Source of the DNA: JBBITI01 sp963735055
Lineage (GTDB): Bacteria > Chloroflexota > Dehalococcoidia > Dehalococcoidales > UBA2162
Assembly (NCBI GenBank): GCA_963735055.1
Contig: CAVTJN010000010.1
Coordinates: forward strand, 1 to 64,000
Direction of reading: 5' to 3'
Length of the DNA: 64,000 nt
The position numbers were made by a program, and so were the translations under genes. Below, in pieces: positions 41,634-49,743 of this stretch; within the stretch, counting starts at the first letter, position 1; each line of letters begins with the position of its first letter. The notes beneath the pieces are model-generated. The model saw only the letters and a list, made by a program, of their open reading frames with translations. It ran no database searches and had not been told where the DNA came from.

Positions 41634-42272
41634 TCAGTCGACTTTCCGGATGACTGCGATGACCCTGCCCTGAATCTCAACGTTGGCCGCTGCCGCGTAT
41701 ATCGGCTTCATCAGGGAATTGGCCGGTTGAAGTCTGATCCGGTCTTTCTCTATGAAGACCTTCTTGAGCGTGACCTCCTTTTCCTCCCGGAGCCAGACGG
41801 CCGCCGTCTCGCCATTCCCCACGGAGTTCGTGTACTCCATGATGACAATATCGCCATCGCTGATGAGTGCGTCGATCATGGAAAAACCCTTCACCTTCAG
41901 GGCGTAGATCTCCCGTTTCCCACGGGTCATATCCACGGTCGCTTCGATCGTGTCAGCGGAAGAGTTCGTATCCCAGGTGTCGGCCGCGGGCACAGGGATC
42001 GGGGCCCCGGCGGCAATGACGCCAATCAAGGGCACCCTGATCGTGCCATCTTCACCCGGTCCGGTCAGTAACTCGATGCCGCGCGAAATTCCGGGATGGC
42101 GGCGGATGAATCCATTCCGCTCCAGGATGTCCAGATTGTAGTCGACCACCGACGTGGAACTGATACCGCAACCACCGAGTATGTCGCGCACCGTCGGAGG
42201 ATAGTGCCGGGCGGTCCGAAAACGATGGATGAAATCGATCATCTTCGCTTGTCTTGCGGTAAGAACGCGCAC
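41634..42272 (-). CDS. lexA: LexA repressor
   Basis: A 212-residue SOS repressor with an N-terminal winged helix (residues 1-68) and a self-cleaving S24 domain. The scissile Ala-Gly lies in GVIAAGAP near residue 85. The catalytic serine is in VKGFSMIDA (usual VKGDSM) near 132, and the lysine is in the EKEVTLKK region. A GAAC-N4-GTTC box 17 bases before the start indicates autoregulation. Confidence 0.92.
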   Translation of the reverse strand: MRVLTARQAKMIDFIHRFRTARHYPPTVRDILGGCGISSTSVVDYNLDILERNGFIRRHPGISRGIELLTGPGEDGTIRVPLIGVIAAGAPIPVPAADTWDTNSSADTIEATVDMTRGKREIYALKVKGFSMIDALISDGDIVIMEYTNSVGNGETAAVWLREEKEVTLKKVFIEKDRIRLQPANSLMKPIYAAAANVEIQGRVIAVIRKVD

Positions 42273-42288
42273 CCTTCACCTCGTGTTG

Positions 42289-42302
42289 CGAACTATTGTT
42301 CT
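42289..42302. promoter_or_regulatory. SOS box (LexA operator)
   Basis: CGAACTATTGTTCT holds a perfect GAAC-N4-GTTC palindrome, the Gram-positive/Chloroflexi-type LexA core. It lies just upstream of lexA. Confidence 0.85.
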
Positions 42303-42356
42303 AACTGGAGAATACACTCAAATCTGGCCGTTGTCAAGAGGTGCCTGGCACAAACC

Positions 42357-42391
42357 AACCAGGACCAGAGGTCGCGTCTCTGGTCCTGGTT
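42357..42391 (-). terminator. Terminator-like hairpin after rpsT
   Basis: AACCAGGACCAGAG and CTCTGGTCCTGGTT form a perfect 14-pair stem with a seven-base loop. On the minus strand it is followed by GGTTTGTG, a poor U-tract. It lies 23 bases after the rpsT stop. Confidence 0.65.
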
Positions 42392-42413
42392 CGCGGAGTA
42401 ACCCATTGCTGTG

Positions 42414-42689
42414 CTAGGCTGGTTTCTTGGCGGCCTTGTTGGCCTTTTTCATTAGTCTCGACTTGCGCCGGGCGGCATTGTTGGCGTGGATCACGCCCTT
42501 TTCCGCTGCCCTGTCGAGCGCGCTGACGGCCGAGATCAGGGTTATTTTGGCGCCCTCGACGTCGCCCGCGGCCAGTTGATTCTCAGTCTTGGTGACCATG
42601 GTCTTAGCGCGGCTGCGGGCCGATTTGTTGACCGCCGTCCTGCGCTCGGTCTTCCGCATTTCCTTTTTGGCTGACTTGGTAATTGGCAA
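42414..42689 (-). CDS. rpsT: 30S ribosomal protein S20
   Basis: A 91-residue, lysine/arginine-rich bS20: KSAKKEMRKTERRTAVNKSARS, then VIHANNAARRKSRLMKKAN. It binds 16S rRNA. The start codon is TTG 42689 with AGGAGG seven bases upstream; E. coli rpsT also starts with UUG. A hairpin terminator follows. Confidence 0.95.
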   Translation of the reverse strand: MPITKSAKKEMRKTERRTAVNKSARSRAKTMVTKTENQLAAGDVEGAKITLISAVSALDRAAEKGVIHANNAARRKSRLMKKANKAAKKPA

Positions 42690-42710
42690 GTTACGACCTC
42701 CTGTTAGTTG

Positions 42711-44902
42711 TTATGATCTTGTTGGATGGGAGGCTCCCGACGCTGCATGCCCCTTGACAGGGGCCGCGTCGCCCACTCTGGTGGCGCTGACCACGCCCTT
42801 GATTCCTTCGATCTTGGACAGAATCTTGCTGAGTTGGACCAGATTCGCCGTCTCCAGACTCAACGAGAATGAGACAGTATGATCGGGATTGTTGGTCAGA
42901 GCGAGGGTGGTGATGTTGATCTTCTCTTCGGCTACGATCGCGCCCACATCCCGCATCAGACCTACCCTGTCCCATGCCTGGACCTGTATCTTCACCGGAT
43001 ACAGGGACTCGGTTTCTCCCCACTCCACCGGGACCAGCCTCTCGATTTCATCTTCATGGACCACGTTGTAGCAGTCTGCCCGGTGCACGCTGACGCCCCG
43101 AGTCCGGGTTACGTAGCCGATGATGGCATCGCCGGGTACGGGGTGACAGCACTGCGCCAGATGAGTCAACAGGTCGCCCACCCCACGTACTTTAATGGCC
43201 GAGACCGAGGGCTTGGAAACTACCGTGCCGATGACCTTGGGCTGCTGCTCCTGTGCCGCCAGCTTGAGGGCGATCTGGTGGGGCGTGATGCCGCCTTCCC
43301 CAATGGCCGCGTAGAAATCCTCGATGCTCTCGTACTTGAACGTCCTGGCGAGATTCTCGCGCTCACTGAGATTGATACCGAGTTGCCGCATGGCCTTTTC
43401 GAGCAACTCACGGCCACGTTCAATGTTCTCGGTGCGTTCCTGCTTCTTGAACCACTGCCGGATCTTTTCCTTAGCGTGCGAAGTCTTGACGTAGCCCACG
43501 ACGGGGTTGAGCCAGTCGCGGCTAGGCCCCCGGCCGGTCTTGGATGTCATGATTTCCACGATATCGCCGTTCTTTAGCTGGGAACTCAGGCTCACGAGCC
43601 GGCCGTTGACTTTGGCGCCGACGCAGCGGTGTCCCAGGTCAGTGTGAATCCGGTAGGCAAAATCGAGTGGCGTGGCCCCCTTGGGGAGGTCCTTGATTTC
43701 ACCTTTCGGCGTGTATACAAAGACCTGGTCGATGAAGATATCGGTCTTCACCGATTCCAGGAACTCCTCGGCGCCGCTGAGTTCCCGGTGCCATTCTATC
43801 AGTTGCCGCAGCCAGCCAATTCGCTCCTCGTAATGCAGGTCCTTCTTCTCGCCCTCTTTGTATCTCCAGTGAGCGGCCACTCCAAACTCGGAAACCCGGT
43901 GCATTTCGGTGGTCCGAATCTGGACTTCGAGCGGGGTCGTTCCTTCGTACATCACGGTGGTGTGCAATGACTGGTAACCGTTGGGTTTGGGTAGAGCGAT
44001 GAAATCGTTGAACTGGTCGGGGAGCGGATGCCAAAGGCCGTGGACGATGCCGAGGGCGGTGTAACACTCCTCCCGGTGTTGAGCAGGACCCTGATGGCAA
44101 TCAAGTCATGGATATCATCGAAGTCCTTTCCCATGGCGGCATACTTTTCCATCTTCTGATAGATGCTGTAGATGTGCTTGGGCCGTCCGGAGACTTCTGC
44201 CTTGATCCCCGCCCGGTTGAACTCCTCCTTGAGCACGGTTAAAGCGTGGGAGATGAAGGTCTCCCGCTGAATGCTCTTGGCCCTGAGAAGGTCCTCGATG
44301 AGGGCGAATTTGGCCGGTTCCAGGTGCTGGAAGCTAAGGTCCTCGAGTTGCCATTTCAGTTCCCAGATGCCGAGACGGTGGGCCAGCGGCGCATAGATTT
44401 CAAACGTCTCCCGGGCTATTGCCAGTTGCCTTTCCGGAGGTAAGAACTCCAGCGTCTGCATGTTGTGCAGGCGGTCAGCCAGTTTGATGAAGACCACCCG
44501 CAGGTCCTCGGCCATGGCCAGCAACATCTTCCGGAGGTTCTCGGCATGGTCCTGGTCCCGGGTTACCGGTGTGCGAGTGGAGATCCGTCCTAACTTGGTG
44601 ACGCCGTCGACCAGCTTGGCGACCTCTGGTCCGAACCGCTCCTGGATGACCGCTACCGGAACACCGGCATCCTCGGAAACATCATGCAGGAGAGCGGCCA
44701 CCAAGGAACTGCTGTCGAGTTGCAGCTCTGCCAGGGTAAGCGCGACCTGGACCGGATGCTCGACGTATGGCCGGCCGGACTTCCGCTCCTGTCCCGCGTG
44801 AGCCTCAGCGGCGAACCGGTAGGCCTCCTCGACAATCGCGAGCTTCTCAGGCGGAATATATTGTCTCGCCCTTTCGATCAGATCGGGGAACCCTACAACC
44901 AT
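42711..44902 (-). CDS. rel: Bifunctional (p)ppGpp synthetase/hydrolase Rel, frameshifted
   Basis: Two overlapping frames together make one complete Rel of about 730 residues. The N-terminal frame has the HD hydrolase (LLHDVSED, DRLHNMQTLEF) and the synthetase start (KHIYSIYQKMEKYA...DIHDLIAIRVLLNT). The -1 frame then gives REECYTALGIVHGLWHPLPD, LPKPNGYQSLHT, a TGS domain (VYTPKGEIKDLPKGATPLDFAY) and a C-terminal ACT domain. The break is near 44072-44077, where one base seems missing. ATG 44902 is preferred to GTG 44911. As sequenced, the synthetase would be truncated. Confidence 0.93.
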
Positions 44903-44964
44903 GGTGAGCACCCTTTAGAGTATAGCGCACCGTACCATGCGTGTAAAACGGCCGAAGCGTGTGC

Positions 44965-44970
44965 TATCAT
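44965..44970 (+). promoter_or_regulatory. Extended -10 abutting ybeY
   Basis: TGcTATCAT ends nine bases before the ybeY ATG, with no ribosome-binding site, so a near-leaderless mRNA is predicted. The -35 is poor. Confidence 0.45.
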
Positions 44971-44979
44971 GTGTCCACG

Positions 44980-45453
44980 ATGGAGATTAGCACGCTGTTT
45001 GAAGAAGGCGTCGAAGGCGACCTGCCGTCTCCGGATTGGTTCAGAGGCGTGGTTGAGTTGACCCTGTTGGCGGAGGGGGCCGGTCCGTCGGCAGAGGTGA
45101 GCCTCCTGATCGCAGGTCAGGACCGGGTACAAGAGCTAAACCGCACCTTTCTTGGCGAGGACCGGACCACCGACGTCCTGTCATTTCCCATGCTGTCCCC
45201 GGCCGGCGACCAGCCTGGCTTTGTTTCCCCTCCCGATGGTATGGTGCATCTCGGGGAGGTTATCATCTCCCTCAACCAGGCGGTGACGCAGGCACAGGAG
45301 CACGGGCATTCTTCGCAGCGAGAAATAGCCGTACTAGTGATCCACGGTGTGCTTCATCTACTCGGTTATGACCATGACGTCCCCGAAGCCGAATCCCGGA
45401 TGAGAGCGAGGGAGCGGGACATACTGGAGAGGGTCGAGCGGCTTCCCGGATAG
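44980..45453 (+). CDS. ybeY: Endoribonuclease YbeY
   Basis: About 157 residues. HGVLHLLGYDHDVPEAE is the H-x3-H-x5-H zinc site of the rRNA-maturation nuclease family, preceded by LNRTFLGEDRTTDVLSFP. ATG 44980 is chosen; the frame starts at 44959. It is divergent from rel. Confidence 0.93.
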   Translation: MEISTLFEEGVEGDLPSPDWFRGVVELTLLAEGAGPSAEVSLLIAGQDRVQELNRTFLGEDRTTDVLSFPMLSPAGDQPGFVSPPDGMVHLGEVIISLNQAVTQAQEHGHSSQREIAVLVIHGVLHLLGYDHDVPEAESRMRARERDILERVERLPG

Positions 45454-45506
45454 ACCCGGCCCCAGTACAGGGAGACCGCCCACCGGGTAGTTTAAGGAGA
45501 TAGGCC

Positions 45507-46109
45507 GTGAGAGTACTTGGTATCGCCGGCAGTCCGCGCAAGAATGGTAACACCGACCTGCTGCTAGCCGACCTGCTGCGTGGCGCCGCCAGCAAGGGCG
45601 CTGAGACCAAGACGGTATTCCTCCGTGACCTCCAACTAAGTACCTGTCAGCATTGCGACGCCTGTCTTAAGGCCGGCATCTGCAAGATCAAGGATGACAT
45701 GCAGGGCGTGTATATCGATCTGCAGCAAGCCGATGTCATAGTCCTCGCTTCGCCGGTCCAGTTTACCGGCGTCACGGCCCAAATGAAGTCCATGATCGAC
45801 CGGTGCCAATCGCTGTGGGCGAAGAAGTACGTCCTCAAGATAGCTCCGCTCGGCGATCGGCGGCCCCGAAGGGGGTTCTTCATCTCCGTCGGCGGACGGA
45901 AGGTCGCCAATCTGTTCGACCCCATGCTGGTGATGATCAAGACCTTCTTCCATATCATCGATGTGGCCTACGCCGGCGAACTTCTATTCTCCGGGGTTGA
46001 TGAAAAGGGGGCCATCGTGAGGCATCCCGACGCCCTGCAACAGGCGTTCCTTGCCGGGCAGAGACTGGCAGCAGAGGGGGCGACCGAGACTGCAGGCGCT
46101 GAATCCTGA
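45507..46109 (+). CDS. Iron-sulfur flavoprotein / NADPH-dependent FMN reductase family
   Basis: A 200-residue flavodoxin-fold protein. GIAGSPRKNGNTDLLL is the FMN phosphate loop. CQHCDACLKAGIC is a compact C-x2-C-x2-C-x5-C motif near residues 50-62, as in archaeal Isf proteins that carry one [4Fe-4S] cluster beside FMN. It transfers electrons, probably in oxidative-stress defence in anaerobes; partner unknown. The start is GTG 45507 with AAGGAG upstream. Confidence 0.85.
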   Translation: MRVLGIAGSPRKNGNTDLLLADLLRGAASKGAETKTVFLRDLQLSTCQHCDACLKAGICKIKDDMQGVYIDLQQADVIVLASPVQFTGVTAQMKSMIDRCQSLWAKKYVLKIAPLGDRRPRRGFFISVGGRKVANLFDPMLVMIKTFFHIIDVAYAGELLFSGVDEKGAIVRHPDALQQAFLAGQRLAAEGATETAGAES

Positions 46110-46130
46110 GGGCGGGCGGAGGGGCAGGCA

Positions 46131-47063
46131 CTATTTTCGCCGGGCGGCACCTATGATCTCCGTGATGCTTTCGATCTTCTCTTCGGCCATGAACGCTTCC
46201 ATGCCCTCAACGATGTCCAAGACCGCCCGCGAGTTTCCGAAACTCGCTGTGCCCACCTCAACTGCTGTGGCCCCGGCCATGATGAACTCTATGGCGTCGC
46301 CGGCGCTGGCGATCCCGCCGCATCCGATTACCGGTATGCTAACCGCACCGGCGACCTGGTAGACCAGGTGCAACGCGACCGGCTTGATGGCCGGACCCGA
46401 CAGACCGCCGGTAATGTTCCCCAGCACAGGCCGCCGCCGCCGGACATCTATGGCCATGCCTTTGAGGGTGTTTATCAGTGATACCGCATCCGCCCCGGCT
46501 TCGCTCACCGCCCGAGCGATCTTCACGACGTCCGTGGTGTTGGGCGTCAGTTTGACCAGGACCGGCAGTGACGTCGCCCCCCTTACGGCGGCCGTCACTT
46601 CGGCGGCGGATTCGGGGCGCATGCCGAATTCGGCCCCGCCTGCCCTGACATTGGGGCAACTTATGTTGACTTCAAGTCCGGCTATGCCGGGTACGCGATC
46701 CAGGCGACGAGCAAGCGCGGAGTATTCGTCCACGGTCTCGCCGGCGATGTTGACCAGCACGGGAACTCTCCATTTTACCCACACCGGTGCCTTTTCGTTG
46801 ATCAGGGCATCGACGCCGCCGTTTTGCAGGCCGATGGCATTGAGCATGCCGGCTGCGGTCTCAGCCAGCCGGGGTGGGGGGTTCCCGTCCCTCGGCTCCA
46901 GCGTTGTGCCTTTGCAGATCACCGCCCCCAGCCGCTGGATGTCGAACAGCCCCGCGTACTCGACGCCATAGCCAAACGTGCCGGAAGCTGCCATCACCGG
47001 GTTCGCAAGGCGAAGGCCGCGGCGGTTCCTCGGGGCCAAATCGACAGACAGACTTAGACTCAT
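46131..47063 (-). CDS. pyrD: Dihydroorotate dehydrogenase, class 1B catalytic subunit
   Basis: A 310-residue FMN TIM barrel. ASGTFGYGVEY opens the fold, NISCPNVRAGG with the catalytic-loop cysteine near residue 134 is class 1, and VSLINTLKGMAID and GCGGIASAGDAIEFIMAGA bind FMN phosphate. It oxidises dihydroorotate for UMP synthesis. Class 1B normally needs PyrK, which is not adjacent. It starts three bases from the neighbouring hydrolase gene end. Confidence 0.92.
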   Translation of the reverse strand: MSLSLSVDLAPRNRRGLRLANPVMAASGTFGYGVEYAGLFDIQRLGAVICKGTTLEPRDGNPPPRLAETAAGMLNAIGLQNGGVDALINEKAPVWVKWRVPVLVNIAGETVDEYSALARRLDRVPGIAGLEVNISCPNVRAGGAEFGMRPESAAEVTAAVRGATSLPVLVKLTPNTTDVVKIARAVSEAGADAVSLINTLKGMAIDVRRRRPVLGNITGGLSGPAIKPVALHLVYQVAGAVSIPVIGCGGIASAGDAIEFIMAGATAVEVGTASFGNSRAVLDIVEGMEAFMAEEKIESITEIIGAARRK

Positions 47064-47066
47064 CTC

Positions 47067-47912
47067 TTAAAGCCCCGCCTCGATCTCAATCCGGTCGCCG
47101 GCGTTGCAGAAAAAGAAGGCATCCCGAAATTCACGCGCGATTTCGGAGGCCGCGGGGAGGCTGGTGCAATGGCAGAGGCCGAGCCGCTCCACTCCCAATT
47201 CCTTGAGGGCGGCGATCGTTTTCCAGATGCGTTCTTCGCCGGCCCCAACCAGATGGGACCCGCCCAGGACTAGATTGATCTTACTTTCCCCGGTTAGCTT
47301 CTGAGCGTAGTACAACGTATTGATCATGCCGCGATGGGCGCAGCCGAGGATGACGGCCAAGCCGTCGCCGCTCTCAATGACGATGGCCTGGTCGTCTAGC
47401 AAAGGGTCCGGTCTGAAGCCTGTGCCATCCTTGACGAAAAGATGAGGGTCGATCGTCTCGAAGTTGGTCACCATGGGCACTTCGCCGGTGGTCATGACAT
47501 GGTCGCCGAGGACAACCGGCGAGCGGCTCATATTGAACCGGGCGCCGAGACTCTCCAGCGCAGGTTGGGTGAACGGGATGCCGACGAATAGAGGCGGGTG
47601 GCCCGCCCGGATGTCGTATTTTGCCGTCCAAACGTCCGGGTGGCAGACGACCTCAACCGTCTTTCCCACCTTCGGGAGCAGGTCGCGCAGCCCTCCGGTG
47701 TGGTCGAAATGACCGTGGCTCAGTACGATCTTGTCCACATGGGTCAAGTCCGCGCCGAGGACGCCGGCGTTATGCGCGGCGGAAACTGTCTGGCCGGCAT
47801 CGAGGAGGATAACTGACGACCCGGCCTCAATCATGACGCTCAGTCCGAGCTCAGCAAGCAGCGCCGGACGGGCAGTCGTGTTCTCGGCCAAAGTGGTGAG
47901 GCGTACTTTCAT
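47067..47912 (-). CDS. Metallo-beta-lactamase fold hydrolase (COG1237-like)
   Basis: A 281-residue enzyme. LSHGHFDHTGGL is the HxHxDH metal site, and GCAHRGMINTL and LCHCTS carry later ligands. It resembles 7,8-dihydropterin-6-yl-methyl-aminobenzene phosphate synthase-like proteins (methanopterin-type), but similarity is to the wider family. ATG 47912 follows a good promoter and GAGAAGG. It is cotranscribed with pyrD. Confidence 0.8.
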   Translation of the reverse strand: MKVRLTTLAENTTARPALLAELGLSVMIEAGSSVILLDAGQTVSAAHNAGVLGADLTHVDKIVLSHGHFDHTGGLRDLLPKVGKTVEVVCHPDVWTAKYDIRAGHPPLFVGIPFTQPALESLGARFNMSRSPVVLGDHVMTTGEVPMVTNFETIDPHLFVKDGTGFRPDPLLDDQAIVIESGDGLAVILGCAHRGMINTLYYAQKLTGESKINLVLGGSHLVGAGEERIWKTIAALKELGVERLGLCHCTSLPAASEIAREFRDAFFFCNAGDRIEIEAGL

Positions 47913-47929
47913 TGCCTTCTCGCAACGGG

Positions 47930-47959
47930 ATTATAAGGCCAACTACGGTGGAGTGACAA
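47930..47959 (-). promoter_or_regulatory. Promoter for the hydrolase-pyrD pair
   Basis: On the minus strand, TTGTCA, an 18-base spacer and perfect TATAAT (47930-47935), followed by GAGAAGG and the ATG at 47912. Confidence 0.65.
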
Positions 47960-48082
47960 ATCTACACCGCCTATCAGGATTCTCCCGGTCGGGATGCCGG
48001 CACTGGATTCCGGACCAAAGGGGGTAATCAGAACAAGCAAGAGCCCTGAAGGAATGATGATGAGGATGGTGGAAGAAAGAGG

Positions 48083-48751
48083 CTAGGGTTCGTCGTCGCC
48101 GAGCGATTGCCGGAGGGCCGGTTCGGCGTCCGCCGACGTGGCCGCGATGACCTGGTCATCAGCCTGGAGGACGGTGTCGGCGGAGGGGACAAACGGTCTG
48201 ATGCCTTTGCGGACGATGAGAGAGAGAACGGTGCCTGCCGGCAACGAAAGCGCTTTGATCGCCTTGCCGACCGAGCGCGAATGCGGCTGGATCCTGACTT
48301 CGACTATCTCAAGGCCGCGATCACTGATGGTCAGCAGATGGGTGAGCGGATGAGTGGGAACCTCGGCCTCGATGTTCTCGAGAATGACATTGGTGCTGAC
48401 CACCGGGATGTCGATGCCGAGTTTCTTGAACAGGGCAGCGTTCTTGGGATTGACTACCCGGGCGACGGTCCTAGGTACTTTGAACCGGTGCTTGGCAAGC
48501 TGACAGGCGACGAGGTTATCTTCGTCGTCCCCGGTGACGGCGATCATCATGTCGGCGCGGTTGGTACCGATATCGGCGAGGACCGCGACTTCAGAGCCGT
48601 CGCCGCGGATGCATACACTTCCCAACTCGTCGTTGATAGCGTCGCAGATGGCGGCATCCTTTTCCACCAGCGCCACCTCATGTTTCTCATCGAGCAAAGC
48701 CTTGGTGAGATAGTACCCCACCCGTCCACCGCCAACAACCACGATATACAT
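48083..48751 (-). CDS. TrkA-family potassium uptake regulator (RCK)
   Basis: A 222-residue protein with an N-terminal nucleotide-binding GGGRVGYYLTKALL Rossmann motif and a second TrkA-C domain from about residue 145. It gates a TrkH/KtrB-type channel on NAD(H)/ATP binding; no channel gene is in the window. Its ATG shares a base with the stop of the upstream RCK gene (TAATG), so translation is coupled. Confidence 0.88.
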   Translation of the reverse strand: MYIVVVGGGRVGYYLTKALLDEKHEVALVEKDAAICDAINDELGSVCIRGDGSEVAVLADIGTNRADMMIAVTGDDEDNLVACQLAKHRFKVPRTVARVVNPKNAALFKKLGIDIPVVSTNVILENIEAEVPTHPLTHLLTISDRGLEIVEVRIQPHSRSVGKAIKALSLPAGTVLSLIVRKGIRPFVPSADTVLQADDQVIAATSADAEPALRQSLGDDEP

Positions 48752-49156
48752 TACCTGCTCTTCTCTACCTGTTCACGTAACAATCCGGCAAATATGGTGG
48801 TCGGACTGAACGTCTCAATCCCAAGGGTATCGAACAACTCCTGCCGCAGGGGATCATCAGACGCGGCATATGACCCGCGGCACGTTGAAGATGTGTTTGG
48901 CAATCTGGACAGCCATGATGTTGCGGTTATCGCCCTGGCTGAGGGCGATGAAGATATTGATGTCTTCGATGCCGGCGCGCCGTAGCGCTTCTCCGTCACA
49001 ACCATCGCCGACCAGGGCGGTGCCGTGAAACTGGGATGGCAGCCGGCGGAAGGCATAGGAGTCGGTATCCAGGATGGTAACCTGGTGGCCGTCGGCATCG
49101 AGCAGGCCGGCAAGCTGGGCGCCGAGCCGACCACACCCCATGATGAGTATCTTCAT
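48751..49156 (-). CDS. TrkA N-terminal (RCK) domain protein, frameshifted
   Basis: About 134 residues once repaired. It begins MKILIMGCGRLGAQLAGLL, and the frame then stops right after VPRVICRV. Removing one base (c at 48858) restores RVYDPLRQELFDTLGIETFSP, the canonical continuation of the family, to the stop at 48751-48753. Only the NAD-binding half is present (no TrkA-C). It overlaps the next RCK gene by one base. Either a consensus error or a recent lesion. Confidence 0.8.
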
Positions 49157-49184
49157 GATGTCGCGCCTGATTCTGGATTCACGC

Positions 49185-49622
49185 CTAGTCTCGCACCTGA
49201 TATAGTATAACACGCTTGGGTGCGTTTCTCAGGACGTAGGGAATCACGCTGCCGAGACTGAATTGGCCGAAGCTCTTCTTATATTCGACGCCCATGAGGA
49301 TGAGGTCCACCTCGCGTTCAACGGCTTCGTCGACAATGGTCGGGCCGGCTTCCCTCGCCTGAAGCAGGTCGGTCTCCAACTCGTACTCCTGCTCTTCCGC
49401 AACGCTTTCAGCTCGATTCAGGATCGCCTCACCATGCTTGATTTCTGCGTCCAATTCGGCATCGAGGGGAAGGCTGCGCCGGACCGTGATGACGTGAACG
49501 GCAAAGATCTTGCCTTTGGTCTTCTTTGCCAGGCGGCAGGCGAGCCTGACGGCTTCGTCGTCCGCTTTGGTGCCGCCAACGGGCACGAGAATCCGATCGA
49601 AATCCGTAGTCGGCGATTTCAT
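49185..49622 (-). CDS. Universal stress protein, UspA family
   Basis: About 145 residues from ATG 49622 (TTG 49631 is possible). FDRILVPVGGTKADDEAVRLA starts the fold and DLILMGVEYKKSFGQFSLGSV resembles the GxxG-x9-G-S ATP-binding motif in altered form. It probably helps survival under stress, role unknown. The promoter is very close, leaving a leader of about eight bases with no ribosome-binding site. Confidence 0.82.
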   Translation of the reverse strand: MKSPTTDFDRILVPVGGTKADDEAVRLACRLAKKTKGKIFAVHVITVRRSLPLDAELDAEIKHGEAILNRAESVAEEQEYELETDLLQAREAGPTIVDEAVEREVDLILMGVEYKKSFGQFSLGSVIPYVLRNAPKRVILYQVRD

Positions 49623-49636
49623 GACAGGCAAGGGGT

Positions 49637-49665
49637 ATTATAGTCGGCCTGTCAAGAATAGACAA
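49637..49665 (-). promoter_or_regulatory. usp promoter
   Basis: TTGTCT, a 17-base spacer and perfect TATAAT on the minus strand. The predicted start near 49630 leaves a leader of about eight bases. Confidence 0.6.
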
Positions 49666-49706
49666 TAGACGTGGGTCACGAGACGAGTCAGGCTCGGAGG
49701 AGGGCT

Positions 49707-49735
49707 TTGACAGTCGCCAATATTCGGGTTAGAAT
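49707..49735 (+). promoter_or_regulatory. Near-consensus promoter of the APC permease
   Basis: TTGACA, a 17-base spacer and TAGAAT. The -10 ends eight bases before the ATG at 49744, so transcription should start within one or two bases of the start codon. Confidence 0.75.
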
Positions 49736-49743
49736 TCGGGCAA

